NCBI RefSeq assembly: GCF_964266745.1
Contig: NZ_CAXWGX010000012.1
Location: 496,001-560,000 of the forward strand
Source of the DNA: Propionicimonas sp020161015
GTDB lineage: Bacteria > Actinomycetota > Actinomycetes > Propionibacteriales > Propionibacteriaceae
DNA length: 64,000 nt
Reading direction: 5' to 3'
Part shown: in pieces, positions 24,468 through 33,229 of the stretch
Position numbering within the stretch: position 1 is the stretch's first letter
Layout of the letters: the number at the start of each line of letters is the position of its first letter
Made by a program: the position numbers and the translations under genes
The notes under the pieces: generated by a model
Told to the model about the DNA's origin: nothing
Databases searched by the model: none
Seen by the model: the letters and a program-made list of their open reading frames with translations, nothing else

Positions 24468-25244
24468 ATGAGCGACGACCTGGTCCTGCGCGAGACCCGC
24501 GGGCCGATCCTCCTCGCCACTCTCAACCGCCCCACCAAAGGCAACGCCTTGAACCGGCCGATCCTGGCGGAGCTCGACCAAGTCATCCATGGCATTGAGC
24601 TGGGATTCGGCACGGCCGACGCTCCGCGTGTCCTGGTGATCACCGGATCGGGCTCGAAGGCGTTCTGCGCGGGGGCCGACGTCACTGAGCTCAACGGCAT
24701 CGGCGAACACCGGGCGAGGGAGCAGATGCGCTATGGCCAGCTCCTATTCGACCGGCTGGAGGCACTGCCCGTCCCGGTGATCGCAGCAATCAACGGCTTC
24801 GCCCTCGGTGGAGGTCTCGAGTTGGCGATGGCGTGTGACATCCGGGTTGCGGCCGCAACGGCCCGTCTGGGGCAGGCCGAGATCAATCTTGCAAATCTGC
24901 CGGGCTGGGGAGGAACCCAACGCCTCCCGCGACTGGTCGGCAGGGGAATCGCGAACGAGATGATCTTCGGCGGCGAGACCATCACCGCTGCACGGGCCCA
25001 CGAGACAGGGTTGGTGAACCGGGTCGCGGACGACGCCGTGGCGGCCGCCCTCGAAATGGCGTCGCTCTATGCGACGAAGGATCCCACCGCGATCCGAGGC
25101 GCCAAGCGAGCAATCGGCATTGGGCTGCAGCCCGGACTCACTGAAGGCCTCATCGCCGAAGCGGACGCCGTCGCAACGAGCTGCGCGACCGAAGCCCAGC
25201 AAGCCGCGGTCGCGGCCTTCCTGACACGGGGGAAGAGCCAGTGA
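24468..25244 (+). CDS. enoyl-CoA hydratase/isomerase (crotonase family)
   Basis: It adds water to, or isomerises, an enoyl-CoA ester. The 258-aa crotonase shows the CoA-binding and oxyanion motifs KAFCAGADVTELN and NGFALGGGLELAMACDIR, and the diagnostic loop ANLPGWGGTQRLPRLVGRG. Length is normal. It follows the CoA-transferase by 1 nt and overlaps the GH88-type gene by 4 nt, so it belongs to the same operon. With only the hydratase and no acyl-CoA dehydrogenase or thiolase nearby, it may act on one specific unsaturated acyl-CoA and not in a full beta-oxidation cycle. Confidence 0.9.
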   Translation: MSDDLVLRETRGPILLATLNRPTKGNALNRPILAELDQVIHGIELGFGTADAPRVLVITGSGSKAFCAGADVTELNGIGEHRAREQMRYGQLLFDRLEALPVPVIAAINGFALGGGLELAMACDIRVAAATARLGQAEINLANLPGWGGTQRLPRLVGRGIANEMIFGGETITAARAHETGLVNRVADDAVAAALEMASLYATKDPTAIRGAKRAIGIGLQPGLTEGLIAEADAVATSCATEAQQAAVAAFLTRGKSQ

Positions 25245-26452
25245 CCGCCCGCATCGCGAGCGCAATCGTGGCGCGCGATGGTCGCGACTCGGTCGACGCC
25301 GATCGCTCGTATGAGTCTGTGGCTGGCGACCGGGTGCTAAGCATTGACGAGGCGCTCGACTTCGCCCAGCAGCAGATCCATGGCCTGATCACCCGCCGAC
25401 CGGGGCAAACCCCGACCTACACCGAGGACGGCAGTTGGGTCGTCTCTGAGGATCCTTGGGCTCCCTCGTGGAGCGCCGGATTCCTGTCGGGCCTGGTATG
25501 GATGTTCGCCGACCGCTCGCAAGACCCGTGGTGGTTGGAACAGGCTCGCGCGTATAGCCGGATCGTCGAGCCGCGCAAGCATGACACCGGTACCCATGAC
25601 ATCGGCTTTCTGATGGAGCCGAGCTGGGGCCGCTGCTACGACCTGACCGGAGACGCGCGGGCGCGCGAGGTGGTGATCGAGGCGGGGCGCACGATGGCTG
25701 GCCGATTCATGGAGGCCGGCGGGTACCTGTGTTCCTGGGTGGCGCCCGGAAGCACCTTCATCGACATCATGATGAACGTCGGCATAATCTTCCGCGCGGC
25801 CGAGTACTCCGGCGACGCACAGCTTCGCCAGATCGCGGAGACTCATGCCCTTACGAGCCGGCGTCACCTCGTCCGCGGCGACGGCAGCACCATTCACGAA
25901 GGCTGGTTCGACACTGGGACCGGCGAGTTCGTCCGCGCCGACACCCATCAAGGGTGGCGGACCGACTCCTCATGGGCGCGCGGGACCACTTGGGCGATCT
26001 ACGGCTTCACCACAGCGTACGAGCACACGGGCAACCCCGCCTTCCTCGATGCTGCGTGCCGCGCCGCGAATTACTACATCGCGATGACGCCGTCGAACGG
26101 CGTGCCGCCGAACGACTGGCTGGATCCGTCCCCGCTCACTCAGTGGGAGGCCTCCGCCGCAGCGGTGGCGTCGGCAGCGATGCTCTACCTCTCGGAGTCG
26201 GCACCTGCCGCATTGGAGGTCCAGGTGTACCGCGAGTACGGCCTCAGGATTCTGCGTAGCCTGCGCGCAACCACCTTTATCGCTGCCGACACCCCCGGCT
26301 ATGAGGGCATCATCAAGCACGCGACCTACCACCAGAAGAACGGCCTCGGAATCGACGAGAGCGTGATGTGGGGTGACCACTACTTCGTGGAGGCCCTGAT
26401 GCGAGCCGCCCGGATCGAGGCGGACTCGTCCACCGGGAAGGATTCGGTGTGA
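25241..26452 (+). CDS. glycoside hydrolase family 88-type unsaturated glucuronyl hydrolase
   Basis: It removes 4,5-unsaturated uronic acid residues left by polysaccharide lyases, by hydrating the double bond. The 403-aa protein has the alpha/alpha-barrel pattern. Acidic catalytic candidates are D120 in THDIGF and D175 in FIDIMMNVGI, and the GH88 block is GWRTDSSWARGTTWAIYGF, then ESVMWGDHYFVEALMR. No signal peptide is present, so it would act on imported oligosaccharides. GTG 25241 overlaps the enoyl-CoA hydratase stop. Its product would need isomerase and reductase steps to reach KDG, for which kinase and aldolase are at 13.7-15.5 kb. Confidence 0.82.
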   Translation: MTARIASAIVARDGRDSVDADRSYESVAGDRVLSIDEALDFAQQQIHGLITRRPGQTPTYTEDGSWVVSEDPWAPSWSAGFLSGLVWMFADRSQDPWWLEQARAYSRIVEPRKHDTGTHDIGFLMEPSWGRCYDLTGDARAREVVIEAGRTMAGRFMEAGGYLCSWVAPGSTFIDIMMNVGIIFRAAEYSGDAQLRQIAETHALTSRRHLVRGDGSTIHEGWFDTGTGEFVRADTHQGWRTDSSWARGTTWAIYGFTTAYEHTGNPAFLDAACRAANYYIAMTPSNGVPPNDWLDPSPLTQWEASAAAVASAAMLYLSESAPAALEVQVYREYGLRILRSLRATTFIAADTPGYEGIIKHATYHQKNGLGIDESVMWGDHYFVEALMRAARIEADSSTGKDSV

Positions 26453-27294
26453 CCCGGTCAGCCCTTCCCGCCGGGGAGATGCGGGTCCTCGCCCTGGCCG
26501 TTGACGGGACGGTCCTGACCGATGGCGATGTCCTCACGGGCGCGACCGTCGAGGCGATCGGGAAGGTCAAGCGGGCCGGCGTGAGGGTGATTCTCACTAG
26601 CGCGCGGCCGCCAGCGCGGCTTCGCGATGTCCAGCGCCGCCTCGGCATCGAAGCGGAAGTTTTCGTCGCCTGCCAAGGCGCTCTCGTCGGCCGCCGCTCC
26701 GAGGGAGGTGGGCTTGAGATCCTTTGCGAGGCCCGGATCGATCCCGAGAAGGCACTGAGTCTTGAAGACCGCGCCCTCGACCGCGGCCTCTCAGTCAGCC
26801 GGTTCATCGGCGACCAGTGGCTGGTGCGGGGCATCGACGCCGCGGTCCTGCAGGAGGCTGCTATCAGCGGCCTAGACCCCGAAGTCCTCACCGGTGATGC
26901 GCTCCATCCGGACATGGCCCCCCACAAGCTGGTCGTTTCCTGCGGGCGCGATGCCGACCAGTCCGCGCTGCAGCAGTACCGCCGGGAGCTCCCGTTCAGC
27001 ATCAAGGGGGCGTTCTCGAGCCCCACTCGGCTGGAGGTCACGGACCATCAGATCGACAAGGCGTCCGGGCTGCGCGCGGCGCTGTCCGGTCTCGGCGTAC
27101 ACCTCAACCAGACCGCAGGCATCTGGGCCTGCGACAACGACATCTCGATGCTCAAGGCTGTGGGCTACTCGTTCGCGATGGACAACGCCAGCGACGACGT
27201 CCGCAACATCGCGACCTGGGTGACATGGCGCAACGTCGATGACGGTGTCGCCTGGGCCATCGATCAACTACTAGCGCAATCCAGCTCCTACTGA
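26449..27294 (+). CDS. Cof-type HAD-like protein lacking the catalytic aspartate
   Basis: The 281-aa protein has the Cof/HAD phosphatase layout with cap domain. Motif I reads LALAVDGTVL, so the nucleophile position of the usual DxDGT is alanine (A17), while D19 is kept. Motif IV reads ACDNDISML instead of GDGxNDxxM. Motif II (ILTSARPP) is close to normal and the motif III lysine is likely in APHKLVVS. By family it would dephosphorylate sugar phosphates. These changes suggest an inactive or repurposed protein. It overlaps the GH88-type gene by 4 nt and precedes the GMC gene by 15 nt. The intact HAD protein at 29034 provides a direct comparison. Confidence 0.85.
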   Translation: MTRSALPAGEMRVLALAVDGTVLTDGDVLTGATVEAIGKVKRAGVRVILTSARPPARLRDVQRRLGIEAEVFVACQGALVGRRSEGGGLEILCEARIDPEKALSLEDRALDRGLSVSRFIGDQWLVRGIDAAVLQEAAISGLDPEVLTGDALHPDMAPHKLVVSCGRDADQSALQQYRRELPFSIKGAFSSPTRLEVTDHQIDKASGLRAALSGLGVHLNQTAGIWACDNDISMLKAVGYSFAMDNASDDVRNIATWVTWRNVDDGVAWAIDQLLAQSSSY

Positions 27295-27309
27295 AAGGGA
27301 ACCCCCGAA

Positions 27310-28887
27310 ATGTCTTTCGACTACGTCATCGTCGGCGGCGGCAGCGCAGGCTGCGTACTGGCCAACCGGCTCTCCGAGGATCCGTCGATCTCAGTCCTCC
27401 TACTGGAGGCGGGACCCAGCGACTGGAACCCGATGATCCACATCCCCGGCGGTATTCCGTTCCTGATGGGCCCCAAGGTCAACTGGCGGTTCTTCACCGC
27501 CCCGCAGGTCGGCCTCGACAACCGTCGGGTCTGGTACCCCCAGGGCAAGACCCTCGGCGGTTCCAGCGCGATCAACGCCATGATCTACATCCGCGGCCAA
27601 GCCGAGGACTACGACCACTGGGCGAGCCTCGGCAACGAGGGTTGGGGATACTCCGACGTCCTGCCCTACTTCATCAAGAGTGAGGACAACAGCCGTCTGG
27701 TCAACGAGTACCACGGCCAGGGCGGACCGCAGGCGGTCTCCGACCAGACGAACCCGCACGTCCTCAGCACCTCCTTCGTGAAGGCGGTGGAAGAGTTGGG
27801 CCTCCCGTACAACCCCGACTTCAACGGCAAGAGCATGTACGGCGCCGGCCTGTACCAGGTCATCTACCGTGCGGGACTTCGTCGCTCGCAGGCTACGTCC
27901 TTCCTACGCCCGATCAAGAGCCGGAAGAACCTCACGGTGGTCACGGGTGCTCGGGTCACCCGCGTCGTCGTGGAGAAGGGGCGTGCTGTCGGAATCGAGG
28001 TTGGTGGCGCCGGTGGCAAGGTCTACCGCGCTAACCGAGAGGTGGTCCTCTCCGCTGGCGCCATCAACACACCGCGACTGCTGATGCTTTCCGGCATTGG
28101 CGCTGCCGAGGAGTTGTCGAAGGTCGGGATCAAATCGGTTCACGATCTGCCGGGAGTCGGCAAGAACCTGATGGACCACCTGAACGTCAACGTGCACTCT
28201 CGCCTCAAGGATCCGATCAGCTACGACCACCTTCAGAAGTTCCCGGCGATGATCGCTCCGGGCGTCGAGTGGGCCCTTTGGCGCAAAGGCCCGGCGGCCT
28301 CGGTCATCGTCGAGGGTGGCGGATTCTTCAAGAGCCCTGGTGCAGATCGTCCGGACATGCAGGTCCACATCGCGCCGGCCCTCGTGGTCCGCGGAGGCCA
28401 GACCCACCTGGACGGCAATGGGTTCACGGTCAACTCGACATTCCTCCGGCCGGAGAGCCGTGGAACGGTCAGCCTCGCCTCCTCGGATCCTGCCATTGAG
28501 CCGGTGATCGACCCGCAGTACCTGACCGCGCAGCGTGACAAGGACATGGCGGTCACGCTGGTGCGGACGATCCGCGAGGTCCTCGCACGCCCGGTGATGC
28601 AGCAGTTCATCGCGAAGGAACTGCTGCCGGGTGCAGGTGAGCAGACTGACGAACAGATCCTCGCCTACGCCCGCCAGTACGGGTCGTGCGACTACCACCC
28701 CGTCGGTACGTGTCGCATGGGGACCGGCGACGATGCGGTCGTGGATCCGCAGCTGCGCGTCCGCGGCATTGAAGGACTCCGCGTCATCGATGCCTCGATC
28801 ATGCCCAAGCTCATCAGTGGCAACACCATGGCCCCGACCATGATGATCGCCGAGAAGGGCGCCGATCTGATCAAGGCCGGGAAGTAG
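27310..28887 (+). CDS. GMC family FAD-dependent oxidoreductase (choline/alcohol dehydrogenase-like)
   Basis: It oxidises an alcohol to the aldehyde with FAD. The 525-aa protein has the dinucleotide motif YVIVGGGSAGCVLANRLSED at the N-terminus, the GMC signature region PQGKTLGGSSAINAMIYIRG, the second signature GAINTPRLLMLSGIG and the catalytic histidine region DYHPVGTCRMG. The C-terminus ends with GNTMAPTMMIAEKGADLI. No signal peptide is present. It is the last gene of the operon that starts with aldehyde dehydrogenase, so alcohol to aldehyde to acid to CoA ester is a plausible route. Two hairpins follow. Confidence 0.92.
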   Translation: MSFDYVIVGGGSAGCVLANRLSEDPSISVLLLEAGPSDWNPMIHIPGGIPFLMGPKVNWRFFTAPQVGLDNRRVWYPQGKTLGGSSAINAMIYIRGQAEDYDHWASLGNEGWGYSDVLPYFIKSEDNSRLVNEYHGQGGPQAVSDQTNPHVLSTSFVKAVEELGLPYNPDFNGKSMYGAGLYQVIYRAGLRRSQATSFLRPIKSRKNLTVVTGARVTRVVVEKGRAVGIEVGGAGGKVYRANREVVLSAGAINTPRLLMLSGIGAAEELSKVGIKSVHDLPGVGKNLMDHLNVNVHSRLKDPISYDHLQKFPAMIAPGVEWALWRKGPAASVIVEGGGFFKSPGADRPDMQVHIAPALVVRGGQTHLDGNGFTVNSTFLRPESRGTVSLASSDPAIEPVIDPQYLTAQRDKDMAVTLVRTIREVLARPVMQQFIAKELLPGAGEQTDEQILAYARQYGSCDYHPVGTCRMGTGDDAVVDPQLRVRGIEGLRVIDASIMPKLISGNTMAPTMMIAEKGADLIKAGK

Positions 28888-28905
28888 CCGAGCAGCGGCT
28901 CGGCT
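28886..28905 (+). terminator. hairpin at the GMC oxidoreductase stop codon
   Basis: AGCCGAGC pairs with GCTCGGCT over an AGCG loop, an 8-bp perfect stem overlapping the TAG stop. There is no T-run, as is common for actinomycete terminators. Confidence 0.6.
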
Positions 28906-28964
28906 CCTGATCAGGTAATCGCATGGACATCGCGGACCACTCGACACCGGCCCTCGTGGCCGCC

Positions 28965-28991
28965 GGTGGCGCTCCCATGCGGAGCGCCACC
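28965..28991. terminator. bidirectional terminator between convergent genes
   Basis: GGTGGCGCTCC pairs perfectly with GGAGCGCCACC over a CATGC loop (11-bp stem). It sits between the convergent GMC and HAD genes, where a terminator for both strands is expected. Confidence 0.7.
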
Positions 28992-29033
28992 CCGGGTCGT
29001 GCGCGGCGCCTGGAACGGCCGGCCGCAGGTGAC

Positions 29034-29870
29034 CTAGTCCGCATCCAATCCGTGGCGGAGGAGCCACGCCACGGCCGCGGCGAACCCTTCGTGACGATTG
29101 TCGGGCGCAATCCAGCGAGCGGCCTGGCGAACGGTGCTCGGCGCGTGGCCCATCGCTATCCCGATCGCGGCGTTGCTGATCATCTCGAGATCGTTGTTCC
29201 CGTCGCCGATGGCGGCGGTTCGGTCGATCGGCACGTCGTGGGCAGCGAAGACCTCCTCCAGCGCCGACCACTTCGAAACGCCCCGCTTGACGATCTCGAG
29301 GTAGTCGCTTCGCGAGGTTGCCCCGGCGACCGTGCTTGGCAACGCACGACTCATACCCGACAGCTCGGCCTCCCTGCCGGGAGTGGCCATGATCAGGATC
29401 TTGAGCGGCGGACGGACCTCGTCCGTCAGCTGGCTGACGCGCCGGGCCGAGGTTCCGGTGATTACTTCCTCCTGCGCGACCAGCGGATCCGCCGACTCGG
29501 CGAGCCAGCAGTCGGGGTAGAACCACGAGACGCCGAATCCGTGTTCGTGCGCAAGGCGGGCGACGTCGCGGGCGTCGTCGATATTCACCGGGTGCTCTGT
29601 GCGAGCGTGGAAGGTGCCGACGCTATCGGTGCTTCCCCATACCGCGCCCTGGCAGGTCACGACCGGCATGTCGGCCAGGTCGAGCAGCCGGACGAAGGCG
29701 GCGATGGCAGCCGGCGGCCTCGATGTGGTGATCACCGGGAGCACTCCGCTGTCCCTGAGCATGTGGACCGCTTGTTGGGCGGCCGACGTTACTTCGTGAC
29801 CCGGATCGAGCAGAGTGCCGTCGACGTCGATGGCGAGGGCGCACACCGATCGGGGGTTCGGATCGGGCAT
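29034..29870 (-). CDS. Cof-type HAD family phosphatase
   Basis: A 278-aa sugar-phosphate phosphatase of the Cof subfamily with all motifs intact: ALAIDVDGTLLDPGHEV (nucleophile and acid aspartates), VITTSRPP and AAIGDGNNDLEMISNAAIGI. A C2-type cap domain lies between. The ATG at 29870 is preceded by GGAGG. It is downstream of the GntR regulator on the same strand, with 48 bp between, and so is probably coexpressed with it. It could remove phosphate from side products of the divergent sugar pathway. Confidence 0.9.
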   Translation of the reverse strand: MPDPNPRSVCALAIDVDGTLLDPGHEVTSAAQQAVHMLRDSGVLPVITTSRPPAAIAAFVRLLDLADMPVVTCQGAVWGSTDSVGTFHARTEHPVNIDDARDVARLAHEHGFGVSWFYPDCWLAESADPLVAQEEVITGTSARRVSQLTDEVRPPLKILIMATPGREAELSGMSRALPSTVAGATSRSDYLEIVKRGVSKWSALEEVFAAHDVPIDRTAAIGDGNNDLEMISNAAIGIAMGHAPSTVRQAARWIAPDNRHEGFAAAVAWLLRHGLDAD

Positions 29871-29918
29871 GGTACCTCCAGCGACTTCGGGCGGGTGATC
29901 TGGGACGAGCGGGTCCGT

Positions 29919-30635
29919 TCAGACGTCGACGGACGCAGAGGTGTCGATCGCCCAGCGGGAACTGAGGTACGCGGTCTCGGTGCTCTCCACCACCCGGTCG
30001 TCGCGATCGCGGATGATTCGGGCCTCGACCAACAGGGCGGTGGGTGGCTCTTGGCCAAGCAGCCGACTTTCGCGGTCGGAAGCGAGGCGGGCGGAGATGA
30101 AGCCAGTCGCCTTCGCTGGGGTGTAGCCCGCGTCGCGCAGCCACTGATGCAGCGAGGTCCTGGAGAAATCCTGGTCGACAGCCTGTGCGAGTTCACCGGG
30201 CAGGTAGCTGGCCTCCAGAGCCAGGGGAATATCGTCGGCACACCGCACGCGGTAGATCCGCACCAGGGGCTGGCGAGGGTCGAGGCCCATGAGCATGGCG
30301 CGCTCGGGGAGGATACCGAGCCGCTGCTCGATCACGATGGAGCTGGGCTGCTCGCCCCGCCGACGGATCTCCTCGGTGAACGAATGCAGCAGCGCCTCGT
30401 CGCGGTGCATCGGCGGCTGGGCGGTAAAGCTCCCCGCGCCCTGACGGCGCTCGATCTTGCCGGCCGCCCGCAGGGTCTCCAGTGCATGCCGCGCAGTCAT
30501 GCGGTGAACGCCGAACATCTCTGCCAGCTGGAGTTCGGAAGGGATCGGACTGCCGGGCGGCAGCTCGGCGCAGCGCTCCAACAGCCAGGCAGCGATCTCG
30601 CGATAGCCCTGCTTGGGGGTCGCCTTCACGCTCAC
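29919..30635 (-). CDS. GntR family regulator, HutC/UTRA subfamily
   Basis: A 238-aa regulator. The winged helix (about 10-70: ELPPGSPIPSELQLAEMFGV, then HRMTARHALETLRAAGKIER) is followed by a UTRA ligand domain (SIVIEQRLGILPERA ... VRIYRVRCADDIPLALEASY). UTRA domains bind sugar phosphates or related small molecules. GTG 30635 is preferred because GAGGTGAACACGAC precedes it. A TTG at 30665 would overlap the first operator-like repeat. It is divergent from the glycyl radical enzyme operon across a 140-bp region with four TxxACAA repeats and is the likely local repressor. Confidence 0.88.
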   Translation of the reverse strand: MSVKATPKQGYREIAAWLLERCAELPPGSPIPSELQLAEMFGVHRMTARHALETLRAAGKIERRQGAGSFTAQPPMHRDEALLHSFTEEIRRRGEQPSSIVIEQRLGILPERAMLMGLDPRQPLVRIYRVRCADDIPLALEASYLPGELAQAVDQDFSRTSLHQWLRDAGYTPAKATGFISARLASDRESRLLGQEPPTALLVEARIIRDRDDRVVESTETAYLSSRWAIDTSASVDV

Positions 30636-30658
30636 GTCGTGTTCACCTCGCACTTCGG

Positions 30659-30752
30659 TAGACAAGTTCTAGGGGTACCGCCGGAAGCTCGTGGGTCCCA
30701 ACATGGACAACCCTAGCATGTACAAGATAGACCTAGGCATCTACTAGACAAC
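30659..30752. promoter_or_regulatory. operator array of four TxxACAA direct repeats upstream of the glycyl radical enzyme operon
   Basis: TAGACAAG (30659-30666), TGGACAAC (30704-30711), TGTACAAG (30719-30726) and TAGACAAC (30745-30752) share the pattern T-x-x-ACAA-S in the same direction. Five CTAG tetramers lie in the same 100 bp. The segment is AT-rich for this genome and separates the GntR gene from the operon it probably controls. Regulator binding is inferred. Confidence 0.5.
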
Positions 30753-30775
30753 TAGATCGGAAAAGGTGTACGTTT

Positions 30776-33229
30776 GTGGCACTGGACGAAACAGGACAGG
30801 AGTGGCGAGCGATGGTGCAGCCGTTTCTTCAACTCGATCTCGACGCGACGCTGGTTGAACTGCCGCGGATAGCGCAGTTGCGCTCTCGCATGGAGAAGCG
30901 CAGGGCCTCCCTGTGCAGCGAGCGGGCCTTGACCTACACCCGCGTATTCGCCGACCGTCCCGACCTGCCGTACATGACCCGCAAGGCGCTCGCTTTCGCC
31001 GAGACGCTGCGCACCATGACTCTCTACCTGGAGCCCGACTCGCTCGTGTTCGGCAACCAGGCGTCGCGAAGCTTCGCGGCCCCGATCTTCCCCGAGTACT
31101 CGATCGACTGGGTCGTCGACGAACTGGACGAGTTCGCGCTGCGAAGCGGCGACATGTTCGAGGTCGACGAGCAGGTGAAGGGTGATCTGCGCGGGATCCA
31201 AGGCTTCTGGCACGGCAACACCCACGAGGACGTCGTCAAGGCGACTGTGTCACCCGAGATGGACCTCGCCTCGGCGCAAGGCGTTCTCCACCGTGGCGGC
31301 ATCTCGATGTCCGGTGACGGTCACATCGTCCCCGACCACAGCCTGATCTTCGCCAAGGGCTACCGCGGCATCATTGAGGAGGCGAAGGCCCGCCTCGAAG
31401 AGGTCATTGATCCTGAGCAGCGCGTCTTCTACGAGGCGGTCGTGATCAGCCTTGAGGGTGCGCTCGACTACGTGAAGCGGTACGGACCGCTTCTGCGCGG
31501 TCTGGCCGCGGGCGCAGACGCCAAGCGCCGATCGGAATTGCTCCGCATGGCCGCGATGAGCGACACCTTGCTCGAGGGCCCGGTCGAACACTTCTACGAA
31601 GGCGTTGTCTCGGCCTATGTCACCCACGTGCTCCAGATGATCGAGAGCAACGGCCACTCCTTCTGCTACGGCCGCTTCGACCAGTACATGCTCCCCTTGT
31701 ACGAGAAGGACCTCGCTGCCGGACTGATCACTCCTGAGTCCGCGCTTGAACTCCTCACGCATTTCTTCATCCTCAACTCCAGCCTGAACAAGGTCCGTCC
31801 CATGGGGCACACGACCTTCTCCCAGGGCTACCCGCTCTACAGCAACCTGATGGTCGGCGGCTACCGTCCCGACGGCGTCGACGGCACCAACGACCTGTCG
31901 TACCTCTGCGTCGAGGCGATGAACCTGTGCCGCTTGGCAGAGCCGAACTTCTCGATGCGCTACAACCTGGACACCCCTCGCGAGCTCTTGGAGATCGCCG
32001 CCAAACTGATCCGCACCGGGATGGGCATGCCCTCCATGTTCAACGACCACGTCGTCGTCGCCGGCCTCGACGGCATCGGTGTCGATCATGAGGACTCCCT
32101 CAATTACTGTGCCATCGGCTGCGTTGAGACTGGCGTGGAAGGCAAGTACGGGCATCGCGCGACCGGGATGACCTACGTCAACTGGGGCAAGGTGCTGGAG
32201 CTGCTGCTCAACAACGGCACCGATCCGCGAAGCGGAATCCAGCTCGTAAGCATCAACGGCAAGCCGGGCACCGACATCGAGTACAACAGCTATGAAGAGG
32301 TCTGGCTGGCCTGGGAGAAGCTGCTGGAGTTCTACTCCGACCTCGCCGTCGAATGTGATGCCGTCTGCGACGTGAGCCTTGAGGTGTTCGACGCTTCGCC
32401 CTTCGCAAGTGTGTTCGTCCACGACTCCATGAAGCTGGGTCGCACGCTCAAGCAGGGGGGGTGCACCTATGACGTCGTCTCCCAGTCCAACATCGGCCCC
32501 GCGGTCGTGGGCAACTCCTTGGCAGTGATGAAGCACTTCGTCTTCGACACGGACCGGTTCTCGTTCGCTCAGCTCAAGGAAGCACTCGCTGACAACTGGC
32601 AGTCGGTCGCCTCCCAGCGGATTCGCCGCGACATCATCAGCTACCCGAAGTTCGGCAACGATTCCGACGAGGCTGACGAGATCGTTGCCGACGTCTTCAA
32701 CTCCTACCTCTGCCTGCTGCCGAAGTACCGCACCGTCCGTGAGGGCCGCGGCCCGAAGCTCAGCCGCTACACGATGTCCACCTCGAACATCACCTCCTAC
32801 GTCCCCAATGGCAAGGTGGTTGGAGCAACCCCTGACGGGCGTTTCGCAGGGGACCCGCTCAACGAGGGTTGCTCCCCAACCCAGGGCACCGACGTGACTG
32901 GGCCGATGGCCGTGATCAACTCGGTCGCCAAGCTGCCGAACGAGGAAGTCGCCGCCGGCCAGCTCCTGAACATGCGGTTCACTCCGATGACTCTCGCGGG
33001 CGAGGAGAACCTGGAGAAGTTCATCGACTTCCTCCGCGCGAGCCTTGTGAAGGGGATCTACCACAACCAGTTCAACGTCGTCGACTCCAAGACCCTCCGG
33101 CTCGCCCAGCAGTTCCCCGACCAGTACACCAGCCTGATCGTCCGCGTGGCCGGCTACTGCGCCCAGTTCGTGTCGCTCATGCCGGAAGCCCAGGAAGCGA
33201 TCATCGCCCGGACGGAGAACTCGCTGTGA
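30776..33229 (+). CDS. glycyl radical enzyme, dehydratase type (pyruvate formate-lyase superfamily)
   Basis: An oxygen-sensitive radical enzyme of 817 aa, the full family length. The glycyl radical loop is VRVAGYCAQF with the radical site at G793. The thiyl cysteine is C449 in AIGCVETG, and E451 two residues on is the base typical of diol dehydratases and other eliminases. Pyruvate formate-lyase would have Cys-Cys instead. The substrate-binding block SGDGHIVPDHSLIFAKGYRG also matches eliminases. The enzyme probably removes water from a vicinal diol such as a sugar alcohol. GTG 30776 has GGAAAAGG upstream. The activase gene overlaps its stop, and an aldolase, sugar importer and kinases follow. 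There are no shell proteins, so it is not in a microcompartment. The exact substrate is unknown. Confidence 0.92.
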   Translation: MALDETGQEWRAMVQPFLQLDLDATLVELPRIAQLRSRMEKRRASLCSERALTYTRVFADRPDLPYMTRKALAFAETLRTMTLYLEPDSLVFGNQASRSFAAPIFPEYSIDWVVDELDEFALRSGDMFEVDEQVKGDLRGIQGFWHGNTHEDVVKATVSPEMDLASAQGVLHRGGISMSGDGHIVPDHSLIFAKGYRGIIEEAKARLEEVIDPEQRVFYEAVVISLEGALDYVKRYGPLLRGLAAGADAKRRSELLRMAAMSDTLLEGPVEHFYEGVVSAYVTHVLQMIESNGHSFCYGRFDQYMLPLYEKDLAAGLITPESALELLTHFFILNSSLNKVRPMGHTTFSQGYPLYSNLMVGGYRPDGVDGTNDLSYLCVEAMNLCRLAEPNFSMRYNLDTPRELLEIAAKLIRTGMGMPSMFNDHVVVAGLDGIGVDHEDSLNYCAIGCVETGVEGKYGHRATGMTYVNWGKVLELLLNNGTDPRSGIQLVSINGKPGTDIEYNSYEEVWLAWEKLLEFYSDLAVECDAVCDVSLEVFDASPFASVFVHDSMKLGRTLKQGGCTYDVVSQSNIGPAVVGNSLAVMKHFVFDTDRFSFAQLKEALADNWQSVASQRIRRDIISYPKFGNDSDEADEIVADVFNSYLCLLPKYRTVREGRGPKLSRYTMSTSNITSYVPNGKVVGATPDGRFAGDPLNEGCSPTQGTDVTGPMAVINSVAKLPNEEVAAGQLLNMRFTPMTLAGEENLEKFIDFLRASLVKGIYHNQFNVVDSKTLRLAQQFPDQYTSLIVRVAGYCAQFVSLMPEAQEAIIARTENSL

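Noticed and set aside
31250..33064. Long open frame antisense to the glycyl radical enzyme
   Set aside because: It mirrors the strong codon bias of the sense gene, has no recognisable domain or ribosome site, and the sense frame carries all catalytic motifs.
30776..33229. Calling the glycyl radical enzyme pyruvate formate-lyase
   Set aside because: The active site has GCVE, not adjacent cysteines, and the neighbours are an aldolase, sugar kinases and a sugar importer.
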